DNA of 64,000 nucleotides, from assembly GCA_026545765.1 (NCBI GenBank), contig CM048841.1, positions 75,638,217 to 75,702,216 of the forward strand, read 5' to 3'. Shown one piece after another: positions 1 through 11,053 of the stretch. The notes under the pieces were generated by a model that searched no databases, was not told the DNA's origin, and saw nothing but the letters and a program-made list of their open reading frames with translations. A program made the translations under genes and the position numbers. Position 1 is the stretch's first letter; every line of letters starts with the position of its first letter. Origin of the DNA: Plantago major (taxonomy: Eukaryota > Streptophyta > Magnoliopsida > Lamiales > Plantaginaceae).

Positions 1-1
1 A

Positions 2-541
2 TGTGAGAACTTCATATCTGATAACCACACAAAGGCAGCCTACATGAGATGTTATGACATGATGATCAATCCAATTCCTCATCATAATTTCTGGCCAACT
101 GACTTGAATGATGATGAATGTGGACCACCTGCTGAGAAAAGACTCCCTGGGAGGCCTAGTGTGGCAAGGAAAAGAAATGTTGCTGAGCATGACACCAAAA
201 AGAAAGTGAAGACTGGATTGAGAAAGACATACAAGTGCAGGAGTTGTAATCAAACTAGACACACCAAGGCAAAGTGTCCATTGTTGAAGAAAGCAAAACA
301 ATCTACTGATGTATGTTTCTTGATTTATTTGTAATCTTTTGCACATTTTCAATGATCTATACATGTCCTAATTACTGTTATATTGCTTCTATAGGCACCA
401 CAATAATCCAATGCAGGAAAAGGGAAAAGGAAGGCAACTGAGAAGAAAGGAAATAAGAAAAAAAGGAGTAAAGAAACAACAAGGAAGAATGCTCACTGCT
501 CTCAAGATATTCCTTACTCCCAGTTTAGTACTCAAGAGTAA
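2..541 (+). pseudogene. MULE transposase, C-terminal fragment with CCHC zinc knuckle
   Basis: The reading frame is open from base 2. It carries the tail typical of plant MuDR-type transposases: a segment ending NPIP...FWP, a basic linker, and a CCHC knuckle (C-x2-C-x4-H-x4-C, near 235-275) of the kind that follows the SWIM finger. A good GT donor at 311 and AG acceptor ending at 394 define a phase-0 intron. The second exon has a TAA at 404-406, but the same frame then continues in a lysine-rich tail to a stop at 539-541. The copy is therefore either slightly decayed or spliced differently. The catalytic DDE domain is off the left edge. Confidence 0.75.
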
Positions 542-792
542 GGTTGCATTTCTCAAACTCATTTGAATCTTTTGATTATGGTTGAGCCTTGTGTGGCCAC
601 ATTTTGGATACTATGTTTGGTTTGTACCGTATTATGTACTCTAGTTCCTCTGGATTATTCTGCTTTGCAAGTGTGACTACTTGAAATTGCTACTACTTAA
701 ATTTGCAACTTGAATGGAAGGGAAATGTTCAGTTCATTTCATTTCATCATACTTGCATAGATTTTGATTTCATTACATATACATCACATTTC

Positions 793-1199
793 CTACTCCT
801 TAATAATTGCCTTAACAAGTAGGCATAGACATAGCTTGTTCATTACATTTTGCTCTTCTTGAAGCCTTGCTTGATGTTGGTTAGTAGCTACCATTTCTCT
901 TAGCAACATGTTGGTATTCATCTGTTCTTGTTGTAGTGCTTGGTTTGACTGAATCAAGTTGTTTAGTAGCATGCTTGTATCTTCAACCCTTGATTAGCTT
1001 CATCTTCACCTTCATGTTGCATTGTTTCTTCTTGATACCAATGTGAGAAGTTATGCACAACACACCGGTTGTATTTTCTACCGGAATTTTTATCGGAACG
1101 AGACTTCCACACAACAGTTTTCTTCCCACATTTCACACAAAATTCATCTCTTCCATCTGCCTCATGTATTGCTCCAGAACGTTCACTTGAAGAAGCCAT
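793..1199 (-). pseudogene. GRF-type zinc-finger protein with coiled-coil tail, one frameshift
   Basis: From the Met at 1199 the protein has about 20 acidic/serine-rich residues, then C-V-K-C-G ... W-K-S-R ... G-R-K-Y-N-R-C ... HWY. This fits the GRF zinc finger (C-x2-C, W, R-x-Y/F-x-C). The first frame stops at 963. A second frame, entered near 970-985, continues with a Gln/Asn/Leu-rich probable coiled coil to a stop at 793, so one frameshift splits the gene. Small GRF-coiled-coil proteins are abundant in plant genomes and often lie in repeats. The ORF converges on the MULE transposase, as mudrB does with mudrA in maize MuDR. Its function is unknown; nucleic-acid binding is the family expectation. 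Confidence 0.6.
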
Positions 1200-1609
1200 A
1201 ACCAAAATCACAATCAAAGTAAAAAAGAGTACAATTTTCAGACAAGAAGAGAATGAATGTCATCAAAAGATCAAAAAATGACTTACATATAAGGAAAAAC
1301 AAAGCCTCTAACGGCTATTTTTTTCAAAAAATCAGCACATTTTTATTACATAATGATCCCCTATAAACGATATTACAAGACAGTCCAACAGTTGAATCAA
1401 ACGGCTAGTACACAGAACATTTTAATTACATAACAATCCAACTGCCAGATTAATTAGTAAGGCAGAAATTCAGAAAAAAGAAAGAAAAAGGAGGAAATTC
1501 ACTTTATTAATATCCACGTCATTTCTGGCATGACAGGGTGGAAATTGCAGTTGACTTTTGGGCCATTTTGTTATTGATTCATCAAACATTTTAAGAATTG
1601 TTATTGTTG

Positions 1610-1670
1610 AAATGTCAGGGCCCTCGATGTTATTAGAAAATTTATTAGGGGAGGCAAATGTAATTTTTCC
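1610..1670. repeat. Putative MULE right terminus
   Basis: Reverse-complemented, the stretch starts GGAAAAATTACATTTGCC and continues CTCCCCTAATAAATTTTC. Plant MULE ends commonly start GGG/GGA-AAATT-CATTT. The partner end is outside the window. Confidence 0.45.
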
Positions 1671-1832
1671 TAAAATAAATGTTTTTAAATATTTTTAATC
1701 AGGTTTGTTTTACTTTAACCGCTTGTGAAGCATGTGTATGGCGTTGCACATGAATGTATCACGTATGTATGAGAATTTTTTGGCCGCACATGTATTGTGA
1801 TATAATATATCAAAAGTTGTTGGACTAACATT

Positions 1833-3199
1833 TGGAACCGAAAAACTTTTATTTCATTCCAATACGTTAAATACAAAACCGATCCGAAGATCCAGGCAAA
1901 ATCTAGATGACCAACTAAAGCTAGTTAAGCATAAGCGTAGCAACATGCGTACGCAGCTTCCTATCCTGCCAGCACCTATGTATCACATCATTAATAATTC
2001 TCTCATCTAGTCTAGTATCAATCGATTTCTGGTCGAAGATCACCTTGTTTCGTTCCATCCAGATAGCATAGAAAGTCTCCGTGAAGGTGCACCGAAGGAG
2101 TCTCTTTCGCCATCCTTTGCCACGGAACTGCAAGCTCACCCATGTCACTTCAGCGTCCCATCTCTCAGGAACCCGCTGGATACACATCCATTGGAGCACC
2201 CGTCTCCACACCTGTTTCGCATAAGGACAATCAAAAAACAGGTGTTGCATCGATTCGTCTGCAGGGCAGAATGCACAAGCAGGAAGGATGGATTGGTTCC
2301 ATCTGCAAATTATGTCCTTGGTTGCGAGTCTACCACTCAGTCCCATCCATGTACAAAATTGTGCCCTCGGTTGGGCCTTATTATCAAACCAAAACTTTTT
2401 CCAGCTAACCTCAGATCGTTGGCCACGGAGTTCCTTATATAGATCCCTCGTACAGAACTTCCCCGCCGCCCCCATTCTGTCCCATGCTTCCGAGCCTTGT
2501 ATCAAGTGTCGACTCTTCATAATGGCCTTCATAATCCAGGACGAGTCGTTAGGTATTCGTGCAGTCATAACCTCCTGGTCCTTTATATAGTAGCAATGTA
2601 CCCATTTCACCCAAAGCTTGTCAGCTTTACAACATATATTCCAGAGTACTTTTGTAATACTACACGTATTCCACTCGATCAGCGAGGTAAGATGCAAACC
2701 CCCTGAATTCTTTGTATCACACACCTTGTCCCAGGAGATAGGTGCCTTTCTAGTAATTTCTGCTGTACCACTCCACAAGAAGGTTCGACAGAGGGCCTCA
2801 ATGTGTCGAACCACCTTCTTTGGCAGCGGAAAAACCTGCATCCAATAACTTGTCATAGCCTGTAAGACACTCCGGATAAGCTGCATCTTTCCTGCATAGC
2901 TCAATAACTTCGAACTCCAGTGCTATATCCGTGCCATTATCCGATCAATAAGTGGTTGACACTGCCTCACATCCAACGTACGAGACGCAAGCGGTACCCC
3001 AAGATACTTTACCGGGAGTTGCCCCTCCCCGAACTCCGTAATCCGTAGCAGCTGCTGCCTCACGTGTCTACCGATGCCCCCACCAAACAACTTACATTTC
3101 CGGCGGTTCATGGTCAAACCCGTAGCCTTTGAAAAATCATCCACCTGGTCCATGAGCAGCTGGACCGAATGTACGTCTCCTCTGGTAAATAGAAGCACA
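1833..3199 (-). mobile_element. 5'-truncated L1-type LINE with 16-bp target-site duplication
   Basis: The 16-bp sequence TTGTTGGACTAACATT occurs at 1817-1832 and again at 3200-3215, immediately bounding the element. This is the signature of target-primed reverse transcription. The 3' end is on the left; an AATAAAA-like signal lies near 1848-1854 but the poly(A) tail is very short. The 5' end is truncated inside the reverse transcriptase just after the FADD box. The insert is about 1.37 kb. Confidence 0.9.
1921..3198 (-). pseudogene. LINE ORF2 C-terminal part (end of RT, zf-RVT)
   Basis: The translation runs from LLFTRGD, the residues following the RT active-site box, through KYLGVPL and LSYAGKMQLI, then into the zf-RVT domain with C-x2-C ... 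H-x4-C (near 2200-2290) and the final WMERNKVIFD motif. All of these are typical of plant L1 ORF2. One in-frame TAG (near 2923) lies between the two open segments. Residues such as KHWSSKLLSYAG align by eye with the larger LINE at 5.3-10.4 kb, but at clearly lower identity, so this is a different subfamily. Confidence 0.88.
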
Positions 3200-3306
3200 T
3201 TGTTGGACTAACATTAGTTTAATATATCACTCATTTGTATGATGGTAATGTACAGTTAACTTAACTCTAAGGGCTAGTCCGGATGGTTTATGTATTGGAT
3301 TACTTT

Positions 3307-3640
3307 GGATAAATTATACTCCAGGTTGTACATTATACAGTTTATATAATCAACATTGACACCGTATAAAGTTTATACCTTAAATCAATCATCCGTTTAA
3401 ACATTATACTCCGACCAATTTTGTCATCAGAAAATGGAGCGTGTTGTTCAAACGCCGGCACCATTTACGCGCTAGACACGTGTCACTTGCAGAAATAATC
3501 TCGAGGTAAAATAGATAGATTATACTCCAGGTTGTACATTATATAGTTTATATACTCAACATTGCCACCGTATAAAATTTAAACTTTAAATCAACCATCT
3601 CTTTAAACATTATACTCCGGCCAATTTTGTCATTAGAACA
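3307..3640 (+). repeat. Left terminal inverted repeat, two tandem units
   Basis: Unit 1 runs from about 3307 and unit 2 from about 3508. Both contain TATACTCCAGGTTGTACATTATA, an ACCGTATAAA block, a TTTAAACATTATACTCC block and CCAATTTTGTCAT. Between them is a spacer carrying a CACGTG-containing stretch (3477-3483). Confidence 0.75.
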
Positions 3641-3984
3641 TGGAAAAATAAATTTAAAACTCCATAAAAAATTTATAAAACTATGAAAGTTTGATTTAAT
3701 AAAGATGAAAAAAAAATATATTAATCAAATATAAAATTAAAAAAAATTAAAATTAAAAATTAAAAAAAATATTAAAAACTTATAACGTCAAATTTAATTG
3801 ATTTTAGCCCTCAATCCTCAATTATTATAATTTTTTAATTATTTTCTTCTATGGAAAGCATGGCGGGAAGCTCCATCATTTTATGAAGTTATACATTCAT
3901 TTTCCTTTGTTTAGTAATACACCCAAATTAAACGTACATGATGAAGGTAAAAACATGTTGAAAAAGTAAAAATAAGTCTATGGA

Positions 3985-4440
3985 AAGCCTAGATAATAGT
4001 AGCTCCTCTGAAAGATTGGTCTTCTGTTCAGGTTCCTCGGAAAGTGTTCCTTGAATCCTGCACAATTAATTTAAGAGGGGGGTTAGTCTGTTAAGCTGGC
4101 CTGCCTTGGATCGACCAATCTTAGACTTAACTGATGGGGGTCCGAGCAGTATGCTCTGGGTTCCTTGGAGGTAAATATTGAAAAGTAAGCATGCAACTAA
4201 GTAACCTGGTCACCTTGATAAGTGAGCCTAGATGTCCCCTGGTTGGGGTCTCTGCCCTAGATAGTAAGACGTCCACGTGTCAACCGTAGAGTCCTTGTGT
4301 TGGGTCCTCGGACCGTAGCTGCATGCAGATGGAAAGTCGCCCTTTCCCAAGATGTGATTCTCTGAGCATTATAAACTGTAGCGGGTTGAACTCAAGATGC
4401 CTCTCGGAAGAAGCTCCTCGGACGGAGCTATCTCGGATAT
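3985..4440. other. GC-richer core of the inverted-repeat element, unrecognised
   Basis: This stretch is richer in G+C than the AT-rich DNA on both sides. It contains several copies of TCCTCGG-like words (near 4031, 4307 and 4421). No ORF or known domain is visible. It may be a captured genomic segment or an older nested element. The flanks 3650-3980 and 4440-4745 are simple AT-rich DNA with nothing recognisable. Confidence 0.4.
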
Positions 4441-4749
4441 TTTTTTTCTAAAGCACATACTTTATTTCGTGGTAATTCATACTAATTTTGAAGAGATATA
4501 TTTACTCCCAACATTACATCTCACACATGTCCAGTCAATTGATTGAATGTACAGCTGACATTTTTGCTAATCTTTGTTTTTTTTTTTAATTTGTCAAGCT
4601 TCCATATTTTTTTTTCATTTTTTAATTAGTGGAAGTATATATTAATTAATACTATTTTTTATACAGTTTAAAAAATTATTTTACATTTCTTAAAAATAAA
4701 ATGTTACAGATTTAACCACAACTCGACACGTGTCGCCATTTTTTTAATG

Positions 4750-5050
4750 CCAAAACTGGCTGGAGTATAATGTTTAAACGGGTGGTTGATTTATGGTGTA
4801 AATTTTATAAGGTGGCAATGTTGAGTATATAAACTATATCAGGTATAACCTGGAGTATAATTTATCTATTTTGCCCATCTATCGTGTGAACAGTGCCGGC
4901 GTTTGAACAACACGCGCCATTTTCTGATGACAAAATTGGTCGGAGTATAATATTTAAACGGATGGTTGATTTAAGGTATAAATTTTATACGGTGCCAATG
5001 TTGAGTATATAAACTGTATAAGGTACAACCTGAAGTATAATTTATCTATT
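4750..5050 (-). repeat. Right terminal inverted repeat, two tandem units
   Basis: This is the inverted counterpart of 3307-3640. The inner unit is 4755-4870 and the outer unit 4890-5045, each opening with the complement of CCAATTTTG...GGAGTATAAT and closing with GTATAACCTGGAGTATAATT or a close variant. The spacer also matches: GCCGGCGTTTGAACAACACG here is the complement of the left-arm spacer. Confidence 0.75.
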
Positions 5051-5465
5051 TTACTCTTCCAAAAGACTTTATACGTTGATACAATGTTTCAATATATATA
5101 GTGTTTTGGTTTTAAAGGCGGGACTGGCTCTGTCGGTGACCTTCATCGGAAACCCATTATACCATAAGTTTTTATTTTCGAACACGTTGATAAGATGATT
5201 GTATCGCTTCCTTCACCAAACTAGAAGCTAGATGTGATCTTATATCATTTTCACATTTATGCAGAATGGATTATGCTTGATCTAAGAGTGCTTTTTTCTT
5301 CTTTATAATGGCTAATTCTTACAAGCACGTATGTCTTTTTTTTTTTGGAACGAAAGAACATGTCTTATTGATACCAAAAAACAGTGTACGTACATTTAGG
5401 GGCCGACTAGTACCGTCCAGGCCCAAAACTATAACATGACGAAGCAAACAAGAGGACAAAAGAAT

Positions 5466-8400
5466 CTAAACTAGGAACTGATCTAGGCTAATCGAAAGTT
5501 CAGATAAGTTCATGGCTTTTCTGCATGGCATCTCAAAGGTCGTGATATGAATGATCGATCTAATTGTTTCCTGGATATCTAGATCTTTGCTTTTGAAAAT
5601 CTTCTCATTTCTTATCTGCCAAACATGGTATATGGACTCAGCCAACAATACACGGAACACAACAACTCTTCCATCCTTTCCTCGGGCAAGTCAGCGTAGC
5701 CAAGTAAGTAGCAATGGCCAAGTCGTGAGTGGTGGATGTTGGATCCGCATCCAAGTCAAACCAATCCAGAAGATTTCATAGGTTACAGGGCATTGGAACA
5801 TCAAGTGGTCAATTGACTCCATACCCGAACATAAGCTGCAACATTCGTCCGTATAAATACCAAAGAAAGCCAATCTGTCTTTTGTCGTAAGCCGACGATG
5901 TAAGGCCAGCCATAGGATGAACACGGCCTTCGGTCGAGCACGGTCATGGATAACTGTGTCACACCATCCAATGAGGGTGGGGACCCCGAAGATATTTGTA
6001 GATCTCCCGAATAGAGTACCTCGGGGCCCCCAATTGGGCATTCCAGCACGGCGATCCATGGAGTAACTCACGAACTCGGAGGACTGCCTTGATCACCGTT
6101 GAGCAACTCATCGGAGCTACCCAATCCACCACATCTTGAGTCTTTGTGTAGTAGCTATGTATCCAACGGACCCACAGCGAATCCGCCTTGGTTTGGATTT
6201 TCCACAGGAGTTTCGATATAAGAGCCAGATTCCAAACCTGCAAGTCAATAATGTTCAAACCACCGCAACATCGGGGAGTGAAAACCTGTTTCCAAGATAC
6301 AAGCGCCTTTTGGTAATTTCCGTCCTTACCACTCCATAAGAAGCTACTACAGATACGCTGGATATGGTCCAAAACTGCTTTTGGGAAAGGAAACACCTGA
6401 AGCCAATAAGCAGTAATGGAAGTAATAACACTCTTGATCAGTTGCTCTCTACCAGCATAGCTAAGAAGTCTCGTCGACCAATGCTTAATACGACTAAGAA
6501 TACGATCCAGAAGAGGTTGGTATTGCACAATGGTGAGCCGACGATGGGAGAGCGGGACTCCCAAATAGCGCACTGGGAGGGTACCAATCCCGAAACCCGT
6601 GGTCACGAGTAGGCGTCATGCTCGTGACAGGCCCCCAAAATACACTTTGGTTTTTGCTCGGTTGGCTTGTAGTCCACATGCCTCAGAAAAGTGGTGGAGT
6701 TGTTGCATCATTAAATGGACCGAGCGTTCATCTCCACGCATAAAAAGCATCAAGTCATCCGCAAAGCATAGATTGGTAATGGATAATTTCTCACACTTCG
6801 GGTGGAAATTGAAATCCGGGCAATTCCTCAGCTGCTGTAAACACCGATGTAGATACTCCATGACAAGTACAAATAGGAAAGGAGAAAGGGGATATCCCTG
6901 ACGCAATCCCCTTCGTGCTTTCAGAAGCTTGGATGGAGATCCATTAAGCACATATCTGTAAGACACCGTTGTGACACAACACATAATCCAGTTGACGAAA
7001 AGTGTGGGAAATCCAAACTCCTTCATGATAACCTCAAGAGCGCTCCAATCTACTGTATCATAAGCCTTGTGTAAATCCATCTGCACCATACATCGAGGAG
7101 AGATTCCTTTGCGATTATATCCCCTCACAAGTTCTTGCGCAAGGAGGATGTTATCTTGAATAACTTTCCTAGGGAGGAAAGCAGATTGGCTCTCATCAAC
7201 AATGCTATTAATGTCCTTTCCGATACGGTTTGTGAGGATTTTCGAGATGATCTTGTAAACAGTCGTACAACATGCAATCGGTCGCATCTCTCGAAACCTA
7301 TTAGCCGTAGGGGTTTTAGGAATCAAAGTAACCAGTGTGCAATTCAAAGCAGGATAGAGTGAAGCAGTGTCGAAGAAGTCAACCACCTCACAGATACATC
7401 ACCAGACGAGCTGCCAAGCTTTCTTGAAAAAGCATGCATTGAATCCATCTATCCCGGGGGCTTTAAGATCCCCAATATCTTTTAAAGCCGCATCAATCTC
7501 TCGATGTGTGACCGGTTCAAGCAGGAGCATGCGATCACCATGGGTTAGGCGAGGACCGGATCGAAGAATCCCAATGTCGATCCCCGCCTGATGTGAAGGA
7601 GTCATACCTACGAGGCCAGTATAGAAGTCAAGGACTTCCTGCTCGATATCCGCAGCTCGTTGTAATATGCGACCATCCTCCGCAAGGAGTCAATAAATCC
7701 CAGCTCTCCGATTCTTTTCCCTCACCTGTGCATGGAAAAGGGCGGTATTACCATCTCCAAGCTTTATCCAATCCATCTTCGACTTCTGTCGTAACACCTG
7801 TTCTTCAATATCCAGCCACTTTTCCAGGTTCAGGGTGGCATCTTTTATCTCACGAATAAGGTTTGGGTAGAAACGGTTGAGACGAATCTCATCCTGCAGA
7901 TTCGACAGCCGAGTTCGAGCCTTAGTAATGTGGTGGTCGAATCGTCTAATTTCCCGGCTCAAGTTTCTCATAACCGGTTGTAGGCGTTTCAACCTATGCC
8001 AAATCCTTTCCTGTGGTCAGAGCTGCCCCGAACCACGCCAGCAGCCCTCCACCGCCGGGAGAAAATCCTCCAGAGAAGCCGTGGCATTTATGAATTTGAA
8101 ACCCGTCTTCCGTGCTCGATGAGGAAGATAATTTTTAAATAGCAATGGGGAGTGATCCGAAATTCCCGGGGCAATTACTTCCAGTTCAACTTGATCATTC
8201 GCTTGGAACCACTCAACATTACCAATAGCTCTATCAATACGTGAGTAGATGATGCAAGTCTCGTGCTTGTTTGACCACATAAAATGATCTCCCAAAGTAG
8301 GAAGTTCAAATAGGCCCACCTCATCCATCAGTTCCGCTATGTCCTTATATTCATGCTCCGTGACAGGGTTTCCACCAATACGATCACCACCTGTTAGCAC

Positions 8401-8835
8401 ATTGTTGAAATCCCCCACACAGATCCACGGGTCTTGGATTCCACTTGCTAGTTGACGAAGATCCTGCCAAAGCTGGAGCCGAATATGCAAATGATTATGG
8501 GCATAAATAAATGTGACTAGTCCTCTATCAATTCCCTGTGAGTCAAACCATCGGCAATGCAGTAACTGATCAGTACAACTCACAAAATCTACTCGAACAC
8601 AAGAGGGGTCCCACAGAACCCAGATACATCCCAGCACGTGAGAGGAGTAGTTATCCAGATGATTCCAACGAGTACCCAACCGTCGTCGGATGCGATCCTT
8701 ATTTTCCTCTTTAACTCTAGTTTCTAAAAGGCTTGCTATGCTAATATTCAAATCCAGGAGACGGGAGCCAATCTCTTTATGTTTAGCAAGCTTGTTAAGC
8801 CCCCTGACATTCCAGGCTAATATCTGGCGCGGTCC
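5466..8835 (-). pseudogene. LINE ORF2: AP endonuclease, reverse transcriptase, zf-RVT
   Basis: ORF2 starts in the overlap with ORF1 at PRQILAWNVRGL. Domains in order are the endonuclease/exonuclease/phosphatase fold (about 8835-8100, with WICVGDFNN and the late SDHSPLL), a linker helix region, RT (about 7560-6500, with RPIACC, DLHKAYDTVDW, GLRQGYPLSP and FADD near 6755-6766), KYLGVPL-type thumb residues, and zf-RVT (C-x2-C...H-x4-C, about 5800-5870). The frame is held across five in-frame stops at about 8017, 7690, 7399, 6616 and 5691, all TGA. One frameshift lies between about 5960 and 6070. A full-length product would be about 1,120 residues, normal for the family. Confidence 0.93.
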
Positions 8836-10379
8836 TGGCCTTCGCCAGAATCAAACTCCAAAGCAGCAAACCCATTCCGTGTTTCAAGAGGTTCATCCGA
8901 TGAGCTCCGACCTCTGTCACTTTCCATTTACTTCCGTGGTGAGCCTTGACGACTTTGAACCGGAGACCATTCACCATCATCACCCGTAGGGGCAGCCGAT
9001 TTTCCTACCCGGGCCGATTGAGCATTGTCCAGGTGCAAATTTGCAGGAGGAGCTGCATTGGATGCGGCATTAGCCGAGTCCTGAGGAGGAGGCTGGTTCG
9101 AGGCTGGCTGTTTAGCAGCTCCAATAGCAGTAGCCGTGGAGGGCCCAGTTAACTGTGTCCATGGGTACCCAGATCCGTGCAGTTCCATATTTCATCCCCG
9201 GTTGCTGTCCATGGGTCTCTGATCTCCTGATTGTTGCGCAACCTTCTTCCCAGCTCCACAAGAATGTCCAACTTTCTGACACTTCTGACAAAATAATGGC
9301 ATCCACTCATATTCAACCGCTTGTTTAATCATGTTCCCTTGGCGATCCTTTATCAAAATCGAACATCTAAGTTCCTGGGTAATATCTACCTCAATCAGGA
9401 TCCGAGCATAGGTGATCCGGAGTTTCCTAGCAGTGCACTCATCCGTAAACATTGGTGTTCCAATAACACTAGCAATCTTTCCAAGGCTCTTTGCACCCCA
9501 TAGATATAAAGGAAGTTGGGGGAATTTAACCCAAATCTGTGCAATCCGAAGCATATCCTCTTTTAATTCAAAATTCCTAGTCCAGGGTCGTAGGATCATC
9601 GGTCTCCCGAATATGTAATAGGGACCACCCGCATCAACCAATTCCTTGTCCTCCTCTGTCTGAAATCGAATAATGAAAAATCCTTCTTCATTGTAATACA
9701 ATTCCGGCAAGGTCACAAAATTCCAAACCTTTTGCATAAAATTTTTCACAGCGTTCATGGATAGGGAATTGTCGGCGACGTACATAATTAATGAGTTTTT
9801 CCAGAAATTAAGCTCTTCCGCAATATCCTCATCCTCGATTTCGACTACCAAATCACCCTCAACCGCCGGAGGGGAGGAATAAGCAATTGTCATACCACGA
9901 GCCGGTGCACGGTTGCCCCTTATAATATCGACCCACGGTATCGTAGGGGGTGAAATCGATTGAATTTTGTCCTGTCCATTGTCCTGTTTCTGTTCATCAT
10001 CCTTGCTCAAGCGCTGTGACCGATCCGAGTTTACAGATCGAATCTCTGTAGGATTAGGGTTTTTCGAATTCCCATCCTTCGAAACCTGACGTCCCTCATC
10101 AGCCAATGCAACACGATCGGTGGCAGACAGGTTCAAAACCGGCGGCGGTGTCGCCACAGGAAGAGAGTCAGAGCGCTCCTGTGAAGTTGCAGGGTTTAAA
10201 TCGGTGTTTGATTCCGGCAGAATCGCCGGAGATTCTTTCGAATTGGCCGGGGGATCTATCAACGCCGAGGGAGAGGAATCATGGTGAGTAGTGGCGGGCG
10301 CCAAAGCCTTCCGTGGCCGCCCAACCGGTCTTCTTGCCGGAGTATTCGTCTCCAGCCCCGTCCTCTTTTGTCGCGGCAT
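8817..10379 (-). pseudogene. LINE ORF1: DUF4283 RNA-binding protein with zinc knuckle
   Basis: The ATG at 10379 opens a Pro/Ser/Thr-rich N-terminus of about 170 residues with an AT-hook-like RRPVGRPRK. A DUF4283 domain follows (about residues 175-290), then a knuckle-like CQKCQKVGHSC (about 370-380). DUF4283 proteins are the nucleic-acid-binding ORF1 of plant L1 elements. The first stop is TGA at 9192-9194. The same frame continues through a Pro/Ala-rich segment to a TAA at about 8928 and on to NGFAALE, a typical ORF1 C-terminus, ending at TAG 8817-8819. ORF2 overlaps this end in another frame, as in related L1s. Confidence 0.88.
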
Positions 10380-10403
10380 GATTGACTTACAAGCACGTAT
10401 GTC

Positions 10404-11050
10404 GTATCGACCAAAAGAAGATGTAGGAGATCAATGCCCAGTCCAGTCCAGTCCACACTCCATGCGTATTAACATTTGGACACCACAATGTAATTTAACA
10501 TATAGTATCAAAATTTTCCAGTTTATCAGTATGGGCTGTGGCCCAGTCCAGTCCACACATGCATGTTGCATATCTGTAGCCCAAACTGATAACACTTCAG
10601 AGATGGCAAACTATAAGATGAGAAGAGAAGTCCAAAATCAAGACCTAAATTGGACAATGGTTTTTTTTTAGTAAGCAAATTGGACAATGGTTGGTAGAGT
10701 TCTAATTCAACAGATAAAGCAAAGTTATCGCTATGGAAAAATAATTGCTCAAACAGCCATATGCACATCGAATAAACTATAAAAATGGCCAAAACAATGG
10801 TATTATGACATACTCTCACCGTCCAATTGTTCATTTTAACTTTTATAACCTGAATTACAAACTAATCTTAAACTATAATCTAAAATGTTTGATAAGATTT
10901 CACTAAAAAATTCTACTTCCTAGATCTTCATTATATGAATCTAGTGGGCATTTACATTAATAGTTAAGATTAACTCATACTCAATGTTCAGATATGTTCA
11001 ACATAAAAAAACGTTACATCGTAATAATTATTTCATAGGGGTACACACAC
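10404..11050. other. Intergenic stretch, nothing recognised
   Basis: This is sequence between the LINE target duplication and the first Helitron-type terminus. CCCAGTCCAGTCCACAC occurs twice (near 10437 and 10540). The reading frames here show no domain and are broken by AT-rich text. Confidence 0.5.
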
Positions 11051-11053
11051 ATA

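Larger units (their letters stand above)
1..1670. mobile_element. Right part of a Mutator-like element (MULE)
   Basis: The window opens inside a MULE: a transposase C-terminus on the plus strand, a convergent small zinc-finger ORF on the minus strand, then an AT-rich stretch ending near 1670. Read on the minus strand, the last 60 bases begin with GGAAAAATTACATTTG, which resembles plant MULE termini. The left end lies outside the window, so the inverted repeat and the 9-bp target duplication cannot be confirmed. Seen: gene fragments and a terminus-like sequence. Inferred: that they belong to one element. Confidence 0.6.
3307..5050. mobile_element. DNA transposon-like element with long duplicated terminal inverted repeats
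   Basis: About 330 bases at the left reappear inverted at the right. Each arm holds two tandem units that start ATTATACTCCAGGTTGTAC and end near ATTATACTCCG-CCAATTTTGTCAT. The outer ends are GGATAAATTATACT on the left and the complement of AGTATAATTTATC on the right. The interior has no transposase, so the element is non-autonomous. Superfamily is not settled: long TIRs suggest a MULE or foldback type, but I found no clear target duplication. Edges are uncertain by about 10 bases. Confidence 0.7.
5336..10385 (-). mobile_element. Nearly full-length L1-type LINE with 18-bp target-site duplication
   Basis: The 18-bp sequence CTTACAAGCACGTATGTC flanks the element exactly, at 5318-5335 and 10386-10403. 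A poly(T) tract at 5336-5346 is the minus-strand poly(A) tail. Inside are ORF1 (DUF4283 plus zinc knuckle) and ORF2 (endonuclease, RT, zf-RVT). Only six bases precede the ORF1 ATG, so most or all of the 5' UTR is missing, probably through 5' truncation at integration. The two ORFs carry six in-frame stops within otherwise conserved sequence, plus one frameshift near the 3' end of ORF2. Confidence 0.95.

Noticed and set aside
2142-2848. Several overlapping plus-strand ORFs
   Set aside because: All are antisense shadows of the LINE ORF2 fragment.
10291-10834. Plus- and minus-strand ORFs of about 100-126 residues
   Set aside because: The first half is antisense to LINE ORF1. The rest has no domain and crosses the LINE boundary.
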